This document shows, in pieces, positions 1 through 9,026 of a DNA stretch of 42,500 bases. Below the pieces are notes generated by a model, which searched no databases, was not told where the DNA came from, and was given only the letters and a program-made list of their open reading frames with translations. Source of the stretch: Prorocentrum cordatum (taxonomy: Eukaryota; Sar; Dinophyceae; Prorocentrales; Prorocentraceae); NCBI GenBank assembly GCA_963575745.1, contig CAUYUJ010009369.1, positions 130,001 through 172,500 of the forward strand, given 5' to 3'. The position numbers and the translations under genes were made by a program. The stretch's first letter is position 1, and every line of letters begins with the position of its first letter.

Positions 1-10
1 GGAGGGGGGG

Positions 11-108
11 AGCCTTCTTAGAAAGAAGCTGCGTCTTAGAAGGCGCCGGCCTTGCATCTATAGATAAGGCCCGCGCCTTCTAAGAAGCAAAGGTGCTTCT
101 AAGAAGCC
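11..108. repeat. Long imperfect hairpin built from TTCTTAGAAG motifs
   Basis: The left arm (11-52) and right arm (67-108) are inverted copies sharing GCCTTCTTAGAA, AGAAGGCGC and GGCC blocks around a short AT-rich loop with TCTATAGATAAG. Similar AGAAGGC/GCCTTCT inverted motifs recur near 31900-31940, 35895-35940 and 39790-39900, so this is probably a foldback-type repeat family. No coding signal was seen. Confidence 0.6.
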
Positions 109-217
109 CTCTCCCCTCCCCCCCCCCTCCCCTCTCTGCGCGTGGCTGACACCTCTCTGCATCATTTTGCAAAAATGGTTCGGTCTGTGAGGGCCCCGGG
201 TCCCGAAACCGGTTTTG

Positions 218-263
218 TGACTATTCTTGACTATTCCTCATGTAGAAGGACGCGCCCGACTTT
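218..263. mobile_element. Truncated right end of the TTAGGTCGGGC MITE family
   Basis: GACTATTC...TGTAGAAGGACGCGCCCGAC matches the right terminus of the MITE copies at 1159-1207 and 1470-1515. No matching left end is found nearby, so it is a fragment. It directly abuts the 176-bp TA-type MITE that starts at 264. Confidence 0.55.
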
Positions 264-439
264 CAGTCGAGGCGTTGACCTAAGGAACCCTAAATAAGGA
301 ACGAGGCCCCTATTTTCCATAAGTTGAACTTCGATTTCGTATCGAAAACCTAAGGGAAATCCAAGGCAAGCTGCGAAACAATTAAGGAACACGGAGCCCC
401 TCCCCAACAAAAAGAGTTCCTTCTTCAGGGCCCCGACTG
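264..439. mobile_element. 176-bp TA-type MITE, copy 1
   Basis: It begins CAGTCGAGGCG and ends CCCCGACTG, with GAACCCT-like subterminal inverted blocks. A second copy of exactly the same length lies at 39223-39398 and is roughly 80% identical by eye, sharing TTGACCTAA, CCATAAGTT and GAGCCCCTCCCCAAC. The termini and the TA duplication seen at copy 2 resemble Tc1/mariner-type non-autonomous elements. In this copy only the right flank keeps TA. Confidence 0.7.
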
Positions 440-954
440 TAATGCCAGGCACGAAAACATGGGGACGCCAGGATCTCAAGGTTTTCCCCCTCCGAGCCCC
501 AGGCCACGACCCCTTCTGGCAGCCCCTCGAGACTGCGCCGCCGTCCTCCACCCCACCCGCCCGACGTCGTGGTTTTCTTATACAGTAGGCCCCCAGAGGT
601 CTGGACCCCTTCCAGGGGGACCGGATTTCCATCCTGAGTCGTTTTTTCAACGGTCCCGAGGCCCAGTGATGAAGGTCCAGGAGCTACAAAACATCTTGCG
701 AGGTCAATAGTGATTCAGGATGAAGCGGCCCAACATCGCCTACGCCACGTCTCTCGATCTCACGCGAATCAAACAGTGGAGGCACCATCCGCAAGAAACC
801 CAACCCTGAGACCCCAGGACTTCCATTGGTTTTTGGTGTGAGAACGGCACGCTTTCCATCGCAAGAAAACATCGAAACACAAGAATCCCAGGACACATGG
901 AGGCAAGCAGAGTGGCAGGGGTTGCTGGGGTCTCCACTGTAGCAGGCAACCAGA
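440..954. other. No gene recognised
   Basis: Short frames on both strands here show no domain, no intact start context and no amino-acid pattern I recognise. I see no tRNA, rRNA or strong tandem structure. Confidence 0.5.
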
Positions 955-1207
955 ATTAGGTCGGGCATGTTCCCTACAGGCAGATGTTTGATGTGTTTTT
1001 GGTTTTGCTTCTCTTTCTTTTCTCTCTTCCTTTTTGTGGCTGTTTGCACACACACGCATATATATATATATATATAAAAATATTCAAACAAGCAACACAA
1101 AACTCAACACATACCCCAACATAGCCCAGACATGCTACAAATCGTCCCCAGACGATTTTTGACTATTTTGGAATCTCCCTCCTGTAGAGGAACATGCCCG
1201 ACCCAAA
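955..1207. mobile_element. TTAGGTCGGGC MITE, copy 1
   Basis: The left end ATTAGGTCGGGCATG at 955 is inverted relative to the right end CATGCCCGACCCAAA at 1207. The flanks carry ACCAGA at 949-954 and 1208-1213, a 6-bp target-site duplication. The interior is AT-rich with an (AT)n run near 1058-1075. It is longer than the other copies (253 bp against about 161-167 bp), so it probably carries an internal insertion. Confidence 0.8.
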
Positions 1208-1350
1208 ACCAGAGCTGGAGCGCCCCGCAGCTCCGCAGCCTCCGCAGCCGCGCGGTGGGGGTGGGGCAGCGGAACGACATTTCTTCGCCGCCGGGAGCGC
1301 CGCCTCCCCGCCCGTGAAAGGACGGGGGGCAGCCCTCAGTGGGCCCAGGA

Positions 1351-1515
1351 ATTAGGTCGGGCCTGTGCCCCTACGGGCGGCTGTTGGGCGAACATTATTA
1401 ATATGCAAAACATGTTCAAGCATAGCCAAACAATACTACTAGAACAATCTCGTCCCCAGACTGTTTTTCGACTATTTTGGAATCTTCCTCCTGTAGAGGG
1501 GCATGCCCGACTTAA
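1351..1515. mobile_element. TTAGGTCGGGC MITE, copy 2
   Basis: 165 bp, running from ATTAGGTCGGGCCTG to CATGCCCGACTTAA with an interior CCTGTAGAGGGG subterminal block. The flanks CCCAGGA (1344-1350) and CCCTGGA (1516-1522) form a 7-bp target duplication with one mismatch. Confidence 0.8.
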
Positions 1516-1800
1516 CCCTGGAAACGGCAGGTCCGTTTTCTCACCACCGATTCCGAGAAAATGTCTCTTGAACATGGCAACGATAAGACAACGGCAACCG
1601 GAAACGGCAACCAACCGGCTCCAGAAGTGGAGCCAAGGCCAGAAACGAACAAACTTATCCCGGCAACGCAACCTAACAGCGATGTGTATAAGCATATCTG
1701 GAAGCATTCCCCGTAAGATTCAGGTGAGACTCCAATTGTAGAATTCTGATGTTCTCGCAGTCGCAGTCGCATTCGCAATGACAGTCGCAGTGGCAACGGC

Positions 1801-2045
1801 CTTAGGATCCAATGGAATCCTAAGGATTCCTAGGGATTCCTAAGGCATCCTTAGGCATCCTTAGGAATCCATAGGAATCCTTAGGAAACCTTAGGCACCC
1901 TTAGGAATCCTGATTCCTAGGGATTCCTAGGGATTCCTGCGGATTCCTGAGGAATCCTAAGGATTCCTGAGGATGCTTAACTATGCCTACGGATTCCTAA
2001 GGATGCCTACGGATTCCTAAGGATTCCTATGTATTCCTATGGACT
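1801..2045. repeat. Degenerate CCTTAGGAATC short tandem repeat
   Basis: About twenty variants of AGGATTCCT/CCTTAGGAATCC occur head to tail, many as near palindromes. The block lies inside composite element copy 1 and is absent from copies 2 and 3. Confidence 0.8.
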
Positions 2046-2049
2046 CCGA

Positions 2050-2655
2050 TGCCTCAGCCTGTCTCAGTTTCAGCCTCAGCCTCAGCCTGCCTCGGCTTGC
2101 CTCAGCCTCAGCCTCAGCCTGCCTCGGCCTCAGCCTCAGCCTGCCTCAGCCTCAGCCTGCCTCGGCCTCAGCCTCAGCCTGCCTCTGCCTCAGCCTGCCT
2201 CAGCCTCAGCCTTCCTCAGCCTCAGCCTCAGCCTCAGCCTCAGCCTCAGCCTGCCTCGGCTTGCCTCAGCCTCAGCCTCAGCCTGCCTCGGCCTCAGCCT
2301 GCCTCGGCCTCAGCCTCAGCCTCCCCCCCTTCCCCCCCCATTCAGCCTCACCTTGTCTCAGCTTCGGCCTGCCTCGGCCTCATCCTCAGCCTCAGCCTCA
2401 GTCTCAGCCTCAGCCTGTCTCGGCCTGAGCCTGCCTCGGCCTCAGCCTCAGCCTGCCTCAGCCTCAGCCTGCCTCAGCCTCAGCCTCAGCCTCAGCCTCA
2501 GCCTCAGCCTGCCTCAGGCCTCAGCCTGCGTCAGCCTCAGCCTCAGCCTGCCTCAGCCTCAGCCTTCCTCAGCCTCAGCCTCAGCCTGCCTCGGCGTGCC
2601 TCAGCCTCAGCCTCAGCCTGCCTCGGCCTCAGCCTGCCTCGGCCTCAACCTGCCT
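2050..2655. repeat. (GCCTCA)n hexamer array
   Basis: Tandem CAGCCT/GCCTCA with TGCCTC and CGGCCT variants. Because the unit is 6 bp, all three plus-strand frames stay open and read S/A/L/P-rich repeats. Confidence 0.95.
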
Positions 2656-2662
2656 CAATTCG

Positions 2663-2945
2663 GGCATTCAAAATATGGCACAGGACTAATTCTTGGGAAC
2701 ACGAAGATCACGAAGTGGCCCACAGTTGGCTCCGCGCAATCACAATCTGGTACAGGAATGGTGTTCTGGGAACACGAAGAACACGAAGTGGCCTACAGTT
2801 GGCTCTGGGCAGTCAAAATGTGGCCTGGGAATGGTGTTCTGGGAACACGAAGAAGACGAAGTGGCCTACAGTTGGCTCCGGGCATTCAAAATGTGGCCTG
2901 GGAATTGTGTTCTGTTGGCTCTGGGCAATCAACATGTGGCTCCTG
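2663..2945. repeat. 73-bp tandem array of composite element copy 1
   Basis: Repeats of ATTCAAAATGTGGCC, GGGAATGGTGTTCTGG, AACACGAAG and GTGGCCTACAGTTGGCTC, with about a 73-bp period. The first unit and the last, truncated unit are more diverged. Matching arrays lie at 33726-34155 and 35185-35760. Confidence 0.85.
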
Positions 2946-3257
2946 GCAATCAAAATCGGATTCCCGCGGCACCCGTCCGGCATCTGCCCAGACCCCCCTG
3001 GGGAGTCATGATGTTCTGTTTTGAGCCCACTAGAAACCTATCAGTCTTCGCTGTTAGGTAACAACAGCGATGCAAAGGGTATAAAAGCGGCGACGGAACC
3101 CGCAGCAAAAACGGCAAACCAGAACCCGTCAAGCAACGGCCCTGTCGTTTCCAGGGCCTGCCGAGGGGGAACCCTCCCTGAACAGTTCTGGGGCCAGCAT
3201 TCCGTGCCCCTGGAGGCCGAGGCTGGCGAAAAGCCTCCTGCCGTGACCCTTTCACGA

Positions 3258-3396
3258 GGAGGATGATGAGGATGAGGATGAGGAGGAGGAGGAGGAGGAG
3301 GAGGAGGAGGAGGAGGAGGAAAAAGAGGAGGAGGAGGAGGAGGAGGAGGAAAAAGAGGAGGAGGAGGAGGTGCTCCTCCTCCTCCTCCTCCTCCTT
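3258..3396. repeat. (GAG)n tract followed by (CTC)n
   Basis: About 110 bp of GAG/GAT triplets is followed at once by about 24 bp of CTCCTC, giving a purine/pyrimidine switch that can fold back on itself. All frames open here are low-complexity artefacts. Confidence 0.95.
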
Positions 3397-4040
3397 TCAC
3401 GACGCTGCGCTGCCGTCCTTCGGGGTTGGACAGGAACCCCGTCAGCACAGCACCCTTTGGTGAAAGCTGCCAGGGGCCCTCCACGGGCGCACGGCACCGC
3501 ATTCCGAGTGCACCCCAGCGGGGTAGCTGATCGAGCTTCAAGAACAACCAGGCATCCCGCGAAACGCACGTCGAGTAATGAAACCGACTGGGGACTGCAC
3601 CGGCGCTCTCAAATGCCAGTGTCGAATGAACCCGCACAGATTTCCTCAGTCGACTTGTCTGGGTGGGCTTTCTGTCAATCTGTATTCGAGTTGAGGAGCA
3701 ACGAGAAAGGGGTGGACTGGCATAGGGGGGACACATCGGCCCGGAGTCGGCGATACATCCCCGACAGATCGGCGATAGGCCCCCGACAGCAAGTTCGCAG
3801 GTTCCTGGGCTCCGTGGGGCTATCAGACCCCTGTCGGCGATCAATCGGCGACTAGGGGGCGTCGATGCACCCCCCCGCCGTCGGTCGGAAGAAGTGGGCA
3901 GAGCCATGAAGTAGGAGGGCGTTGGAAGTGGAGTGGGCCTCTGCCGGGTCCCTGAGAAGGAAGGACAAGAGGAGAAGCCGCTCGAGATCCTTGAAGTAGA
4001 CAGGCGCCCAGAGCAGCTTGGAGTCTGGGAACCCAAGAGC
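3397..4040. other. No gene recognised
   Basis: Open frames exist on both strands but show no domain or conserved motif. CGGCGATACATCC and GATCGGCGATAGG-like pieces at 3745-3790 faintly resemble the foldback family at 4525. Nothing else is supportable. Confidence 0.45.
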
Positions 4041-4047
4041 ACCTACT

Positions 4048-4210
4048 CTTAGGTCGGGCATGTCCCCCTACAGGGGGATTCTGGAAGACACATGAGAAAT
4101 AGTCAAACCAATTATCAAACATGATTCAAACATGTTCAACCAATTGTTTCCTGATATTTTTTCTGACTGTTTCGGAATCTTCCTTCTGTGCAGGGGCAGG
4201 CCCGACTCGA
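4048..4210. mobile_element. TTAGGTCGGGC MITE, copy 3
   Basis: 163 bp, starting CTTAGGTCGGGCATG with CCCCCTACAGGGGG just inside and ending GGCAGGCCCGACTCGA. Flanks ACCTACT (4041-4047) and ACCTGCT (4211-4217) give a 7-bp target duplication with one mismatch. The interior is AT-rich with AAACATG motifs shared with copy 2. Confidence 0.8.
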
Positions 4211-4524
4211 ACCTGCTCTCAACGACCTGCGTGCAGGCCTACAGATCCCTCCTCGACAGCCGACGCGAGCTTTCCCCGCGACGCGGCGGCGCCCCGGGTG
4301 CCCCAGCTCTCCAGTGCTCGCGCCGACGTGGGGCGCTCGCAGACACGCACAAACCCGACCTCCCGGGCCGCGCCTCGCTCTCTCGTCTCCGCCCGCCTCG
4401 GGCCCCGCCGGCCGCCCCCTGGCTCGAGATCGCAGCGCGCCCCAGCAAGCGCCGTCTTGCTCGTTCCCGACGCGCGTGCCGTCAGGCTCTCCAGAACCTC
4501 CTTCGGAAGCTCCTTCCGTTAGAG

Positions 4525-4735
4525 GGTGGGGTCAGAGCAGATGGGGTCGGAGGATCTCGCCGCATCGCCGATGCATCGGCGATGCATCGGCGATGCACTG
4601 GCGACGTCGGCGATGCAGCGGCGACGTCGGCGTGGAGGGAGGTGGGCCCCACATCGAGCCGCATCGCCGATGCATCGCCGATGCATCGGCGACGTGGCAC
4701 GGTCCTCCGGCCCCATCTGCTCCGACCCCATCTAT
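4525..4735. mobile_element. GATGCATCGGCG foldback element, copy 1
   Basis: The outer arms are inverted: GCAGATGGGGTCGGAGGATC on the left mirrors GGTCCTCCGGCCCCATCTGC on the right. Between them are repeated palindromic blocks GCATCGCCGATGC and GATGCATCGGCGATGC alternating with GGCGACGTCGGCG. Related copies are at 6000-6193 and 39061-39195. Frames in every direction read ASPMHRRCIGD-like repeats, which are artefacts. Confidence 0.8.
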
Positions 4736-4938
4736 CGGGAGCGGCCAAGAGGGGGGGGTGTCCAAGAGGGGGGGGGGTGCAAATCATGACCGGCGGCATG
4801 TGCGCGGCCCAGCGGGGAGGCCAGGGACGTCATGAAGAAAGAAGAGGCGCCATGAGATCTGGGGAGATATCATGGCCCCCGCCATGATATATCGATCCCC
4901 TCCTGGTCATCACCCCCCTCTTTTCCGCCCCATCCTCC

Positions 4939-5008
4939 TCAGGAGGAGGAGGAGGAGGAGGAGGAGGAGGAGGAGGAGGAGGAGGAGGAGGAGGAGGAGG
5001 AGGAGGAG
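4939..5008. repeat. (GGA)n microsatellite
   Basis: About 70 bp of nearly pure GAG/GGA triplets. Confidence 0.95.
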
Positions 5009-5039
5009 CTCTCGGAGTCCTCCCAGAGGCCCTCTGAGG

Positions 5040-5466
5040 GCCTGCTGCCGCCCGGCTATCCGGGGGCTCCGGACTCCGGCGCCCGAACCACGTGCCCCTC
5101 TGGGGGGGCCCGGGAGGGGCTCCTCGTCGGCAGCCCTGCCGCCCAGCCCACGCATCGCCGGGCGGACGAGGCGGGTCGAAGCAGGAAGCAGGAAGGCGCT
5201 CGCCATCGCTCGGCCGTCCACTCCCCGTGTTTTTTTCGGTTTCGTGCGTGGCTGTTGCGCCAAAGCGTCAAGGATGCTCCTCGAGGGTCCTCGCCGAAGG
5301 AACAAAATGCACACGTCCGAGCGATGCCAAGAGGCCTGCTGCCGCCCGGCTATCCAGGCTTCGGACTCCGGCGCCCGAAATTGTGCCCCGCTGGGGGAGG
5401 GGCCTGGAGGGGCTCCTCGTCGGCAGCCCTGCCGCCCACCCCACGTATCGCCGGGCGGACGAGGAG
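5040..5466 (+). repeat. Direct duplication of about 130 bp (5040-5174 and 5336-5466)
   Basis: CCTGCTGCCGCCCGGCTATC...GGCGCCCGAA...GGAGGGGCTCCTCGTCGG...CGCCGGGCGGACGAGG occurs twice in the same orientation with few differences. The segment between the copies (5216-5331) recurs alone at 39532-39651. Confidence 0.85.
5216..5331 (+). repeat. Dispersed repeat E, copy 1
   Basis: It shares CTCGTGCGTGGCT-like, CGCCAAA, TCAAGGATGCTCCTCGA and AATGCACACGTCCGAGCGAT blocks with 39532-39651 in the same orientation. No terminal inverted repeat is obvious. Confidence 0.75.
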
Positions 5467-5595
5467 GAGGAGGGGGAGGAGGAGGAGGAGGAGGAGGAGG
5501 AGGAGGAGGGGGAGGAGGAGGAGGAGGAGGAGGAGGAGGAGGAGAAGGAGGAGGAGGAGGAGGAGGAGGAGGAGGAGGAGGAGGAGGAGGAGGAG
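5459..5595. repeat. (GAG)n microsatellite
   Basis: About 137 bp of GAG triplets with occasional GGG or AAG interruptions, starting just after the second copy of the direct duplication. Confidence 0.95.
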
Positions 5596-5722
5596 CAGGA
5601 AGCAAGAAGGCGCTGGAAGCAGACTGGGCCTCCGCCCGCCACGGGAAGGCGAGGGAAGAATGAGCACCACTCGATCCCTGAAGCAGGGAGGCGCCGAAGC
5701 GTTATGGAGGCGCTTTCCTGAA

Positions 5723-5976
5723 CTCTGGAGTCCCAGCTTCCAATCTGGGTTCCCAGCTTCCAGGCTGGGAACTTGCAAGTCGGTAGTTCTGGATACCCAG
5801 CTCAACTTCAACCAGGTACCTGCTTTAGGCCCCATCTCTGGATTCCCAGCTGAACTTGAACTGGGGAACTGGGTTCCCAGTGCCGACGCGCTGAACTTGA
5901 AATTCGGCAATTCTGGATTCCCAGCTTCCTATCTGTTTCAGGCGCCTAAACCAGATTGGAAGCTGGGAGTCCAGAA
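5723..5976. mobile_element. Foldback element with 26-bp inverted ends
   Basis: The left arm (5723-5748) CTCTGGAGTCCCAGCTTCC-AATCTGG is the reverse complement of the right arm (5951-5976), apart from two mismatches. The interior repeats TTCTGGATTCCCAGCT and GAACTTGAA motifs. No second copy is seen in the window. Confidence 0.75.
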
Positions 5977-5999
5977 ATGCCTACTTTAGAGGCCTCCTA

Positions 6000-6193
6000 G
6001 ATGGGGTCCGAATAGATGGGGTCGGAGGATCCCCCCGCATCGCCGATACATCGACGATGCATCGGCTGATGCATCGGCGATGCATCGACCATGCACTGGC
6101 GACGTCAGCGATGCATCGGCGATGTTGGCGTGGAGGAAATCGAGCCCCACATCGCGCCGCATCGCCGATGCGGCGCGATCCTCCGACCCCAAC
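6000..6193. mobile_element. GATGCATCGGCG foldback element, copy 2
   Basis: The left arm AGATGGGGTCGGAGGATCC mirrors the right arm GCGATCCTCCGACCCC. The interior carries GCATCGCCGAT, GATGCATCGGC and GGCGACGTCAGCG blocks as in the copy at 4525-4735. Confidence 0.75.
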
Positions 6194-6194
6194 T

Positions 6195-6382
6195 ACGGCA
6201 GGTTCGTGTCGTGCCGACCCCAGCGTTGGTTGTTGACACCGCAGGGATCGTTCAACCTTGAACGATCGGCCGCTGCCGCAACGTCCGATCGTTCAACATC
6301 GATCGATTCTGGGTCGCCGGCGGCGTTCAACCTTGAACGCCCGCGCTGGGGTCGCCGCTGGTCGACACGACACTAACCTACC
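6195..6382. mobile_element. Foldback element with GTGTCGTG/CACGACAC ends
   Basis: GGTTCGTGTCGTGCCGACC then CCAGCG on the left is inverted relative to CGCTGGGGTCG...TCGACACGACACTAACC on the right. The interior holds short palindromes such as GTTCAACCTTGAAC (twice) and CGATCGTTCAA. It lies immediately after foldback copy 2. Confidence 0.65.
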
Positions 6383-6524
6383 GTACTCTGACTCCATCTG
6401 GGAGACCTACATACTTTCAGTGACCGATGGCAGACCCCCAGACCCCAGACCCCCCCTGGCACCCCCGCGGACGCGCCGCGGCCAGCCCCCCCTGGCACTC
6501 CGAGGCGGGGGGGGGGGGTTAAGC

Positions 6525-6691
6525 TTAGGTCGGGCCTGTCCCCCTACAAAGGGATTTTCGAGGAAAAATTAAAATGAAACATGCGGAAAAATGCCCCAGA
6601 TATACCCAACAATAACCAAACGATCGTCCCCAGACTATTTTTGGACTATTTTTGAACCTTCCTCCTTTGGAAGGACAGGCCCGAGCTAATA
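6525..6691. mobile_element. TTAGGTCGGGC MITE, copy 4
   Basis: 167 bp, from TTAGGTCGGGCCTGTCC to GGACAGGCCCGAGCTAATA. Flanking TTAAGC at 6519-6524 and 6692-6697 is an exact 6-bp target duplication. Confidence 0.85.
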
Positions 6692-6849
6692 TTAAGCGAT
6701 CCAGAGTGCTTTCCGCGACCGATGGGGTGCGAGTGCTCCGAGCCTCCTCCCCGCGGCACGCGCCGGGCAACGGCGGCGAGCCGCGGGCCCCCGGGGAGGG
6801 GCCGCGCCGCGGCCCGCTGTCGGGCTGGGTGAGGCTTCGGGCTGCGCCT

Positions 6850-6876
6850 GTAGGTCGGGCGTGTCCCCCTGCAGGG
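6850..6876. mobile_element. Solo left end of the TTAGGTCGGGC MITE
   Basis: GTAGGTCGGGCGTG then TCCCCCTGCAGG matches the left terminus of the family. No right terminus follows before the (GAG)n tract, so it is a remnant. Confidence 0.6.
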
Positions 6877-6882
6877 ATCGTG

Positions 6883-6998
6883 GAGGGGGAGGAGGGGGAG
6901 GAGGAGGAGGGGGAGGGGAGGAGGAGGAGGAGGAGGGGGAGGAGGAGGAGGAGGGGGAGGAGGAGGAAGAGGAGGAGGAGGAGGAGGAGGAGGAGGGA
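6883..6998. repeat. (GAG)n microsatellite 3' of the glycosyltransferase-like gene
   Basis: About 115 bp of GAG/GGG triplets. Read on the minus strand it is a (CTC)n pyrimidine tract starting about 80 nt after the stop codon of the gene at 7077-8942. A similar tract lies upstream of that gene's 5' end. Confidence 0.95.
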
Positions 6999-7076
6999 GC
7001 TCGGGGAGCCGGCGGCGCGAAAGTGCACGCGAGCGCTGGCAACCCCACTCCGATCTCTCGGAGCCGGGGGCGGCGC

Positions 7077-8942
7077 TCAGGAACCACCGCCAGCCGGTAT
7101 GCACTCCGTCGGCCCGTTCGCGATGCCCATGAGGAATTTCATGTACTGCTTCTTGACGCTCGGCTTCCCGGAGGATGCGCACCGCCTCGCGCAGCCGCTG
7201 TCCACGTCCCAGCCGTACGTGACATTGAACTGGATCGCCTTGTCCGCCAGCCACTCGGCGAGCTCCAGGTGGGCCAGCGTCTCGTTGTAGGTCCGGGTCT
7301 CCTTCGCCTCTACGAACTTGTGCTCTGTGCCAGATGTAAGGTCCTCGTGGACAGCCGTGTGCTCGTCGAGGAGGCCCATTTTCATCCCACAGGTGAAATG
7401 GAACGTGGCGTCCATTCCCCAGCCCATGGAGTTCTTATCAGTGTCAATCTGCCTCCGCCAGCACTCCCACGCACGGTGCGAGAACACTGTAAAGAGCATA
7501 TCAATGTACTTCGTCACACGGACAACGCACTTTCTCTCGGCATCCCTCATCATCACTTTCCAGTGCCAGGAGGGCTGCACGGGGGCGGCCACCTCGAGGT
7601 CGTACTGCTGCATCGTCCTGAGAAAGGCTGGCATCCGGACCTCTGCTGGAGATACGTCATCCATCATGATCGCGACGTATGTGCTGTTGGACCGCACCAT
7701 CTTCATGTAGTCCGTCCAAAAGCCCCTGGCACGGACCACGGTGCAGGCGTACGGGCTCGGCATCGTGATGGCGACGTCCGTGTACGCGAAGATGAAGCAC
7801 TCGAACCCGTAAGTCGGTGGCAGAGCCCGCGCCACGCGGACGATGTTCTCCACCATGAAGCGGGTGCGCCTCGCGTCGCCGTGCCCTGGGACCACCAGGG
7901 CCAGCGACGGGGCGGACGCCCGCGGCCCCCTCCCGAGGTGGCCGTCGGTGAGCCCCCCGGGGGTCTGCTCGCGAAGCAGGAGGGCCCACTTGGAGGGTGA
8001 AAGTGGGGGTCGGGCGCAGGGTCCCGGCAATGATGCTTTTGAAGGCCATGAATGGGCGATACATCCTCGATTGCTGTGTTCGGCGGGGGAACTAATTGAA
8101 GCCCCCCCCCTGCACCCGCGCGCGAGACTTGAGGGGAAAGGAAGCAAGGTGGCGGGGGGCTCGGGAAAGGCGACGAAGGCAACGTGCGCTAAGGGCGCAA
8201 CAAGAAAAGGCTGGAACACACGAGAGCGGTCAGGTAAGTGTCGAAATCTGCCCACCCAATCTGACATGCGGAACACTGCGCCTCAGTTGTTGGGATCTTG
8301 AAGGCCAGGGCAAAATGTGAATTCACAGTGTGGGGAAAAGCAACATGTGAATTCACATTTTGGGAAAAAGGAAAATGTGAATTCACATTTTGGGAAAAAG
8401 GAAAATGTGAATTCACATTTTGGAATTTTGTGTAGGATTCTTTATGAAGGGGCCAGAATGTGAATTCACATTTTGGGAAAAAGGAAAATGTGAATTCACA
8501 TTTTGGGAAAAAGGAAAATGTGAATTCACATTTTGGGAGAATCGCGGGGCCCATTCCAAATCTGTCTTGGGGGTCGAGAAGTCATCGTTTGGGAACATAC
8601 GCGATCATCAACCGCACAATCAAGACACACTTGCACTCCACTTCGCCGACCCACACGCAATATGCAAGAACGCCCGCACGCATGAACGATAATGGATGGA
8701 CGGCGCGTGTGACCGCGCGGGCAACGCGCGGGCACGAATGACTGGCCATCAATGACCGCCAGCATTGGATGCCAATCGTACCCGATCACATACATGAGCG
8801 ATACATTGAGCATACATGGGCCATTCAGCCCCCATTGAAGACCCCCTGTTGCAGACCCCCTCTTTCACCCTCCAACCCACGCCGCGGAGCCCGCCGCCAC
8901 CGCGCCGGCGAACGCGCCGAGCGCTTGGAAAGCCCGCAGCAT
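7077..8942 (-). CDS. Putative type II membrane glycosyltransferase-like protein (two exons, about 325 aa)
   Basis: Exon 1 is 8942-8877 (22 codons) and exon 2 is 7988-7077. The intron 8876-7989 uses GT (GTTGGAGG) and AG (CTCCAAG) in phase 0. The start ATG lies 84 nt downstream of an encoded DinoSL copy. Exon 1 plus the first codons of exon 2 form a hydrophobic stretch (AFQALGAFAGAVAAGSAAWW, then ALLL), which would serve as a signal anchor. Exon 2 begins its conserved part at PSLALVVPGHGDARRTRF, has a DD metal-binding-like motif (IMMDDVSP, near residue 131), then W-x-W around HWKVMM, GWGMD (near 210) and AVHED (near 234). This order, DxD-like then GWGxD then a late His, recalls GT-A-type transferases of the DUF707 kind. 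That family call is inference; a Golgi enzyme with a luminal domain is the likely role. Antisense open frames over the same DNA are shadows. Confidence 0.75.
7985..8880 (-). mobile_element. Introner: intron formed by a TIR element with 5-bp target duplication
   Basis: The element is 7990-8875 (886 bp). Its ends are perfect 14-bp inverted repeats (TTGGAGGGTGAAAG on the minus strand at the 5' end, CTTTCACCCTCCAA at the 3' end), with weaker pairing continuing inward through GGGGGTC. GTGGG directly repeats on both sides (7985-7989 and 8876-8880). Removing the element and one GTGGG restores an open frame reading ...SAAWALLL.... Splicing at the GT and AG supplied at the junctions keeps frame and adds one Trp codon. 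It contains a 30-bp palindromic tandem array (8310-8540) and no ORF resembling a transposase, so it is non-autonomous. Confidence 0.85.
8310..8540. repeat. 30-bp tandem array of a GAATTC-centred palindrome
   Basis: Seven units of AAATGTGAATTCACATTT followed by a TGGGAAAAAGGA linker, in two blocks (8310-8425 and 8456-8540) separated by about 30 bp of unrelated sequence. The 18-bp palindrome is perfect in most units. There are no variable spacers. The whole array lies inside the introner. Confidence 0.95.
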
Positions 8943-9026
8943 GACCGCGACGGGGGCATCCGCAGGCCGCGCGGGGAGCGTGCGGTGGCTGCCGCAGCCC
9001 GGGGTCTTTTGCAGGCGCCCGCGCCC

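Larger units (their letters stand above)
1655..3061. mobile_element. Composite repeat element A, copy 1
   Basis: The head begins TTATCCCGGCAACGCAACC, followed by TAACAGCGATGTG and about 110 further bases that are nearly identical in the copies at 31948 and 34279. Then come degenerate CCTTAGGAATC units (1801-2045), a GCCTCA hexamer array (about 2050-2655), a 73-bp tandem array (about 2663-2945) and a tail ending CTATCAGTCTTCGCTG then TTAGGTAA at 3061. ACCTAACAGCG near the head and CGCTGTTAGGT at the tail are inverted repeats. The long frames across 2029-3024 come from the hexamer repeat, not from a gene. Confidence 0.8.

Noticed and set aside
2029-3024. Plus-strand 331-aa and 320-aa open frames
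   Set aside because: They are produced by the GCCTCA hexamer, which keeps several frames open at once; the protein is a pure S/A/L/P repeat.
4872-5989. Several 200-260-aa frames over the GAG tracts
   Set aside because: Triplet repeats and a direct duplication explain them, and amino-acid content is Glu, Arg or Gly runs depending on frame.
6861-8000. Plus-strand 379-aa frame
   Set aside because: It starts in a GAG tract and then runs antisense to the glycosyltransferase-like exon, which has clear motifs on the minus strand.
8310-8540. CRISPR-like array with 30-bp regular units
   Set aside because: Units are contiguous, with no unique spacers between them; the setting is a eukaryotic intron and there are no cas genes.
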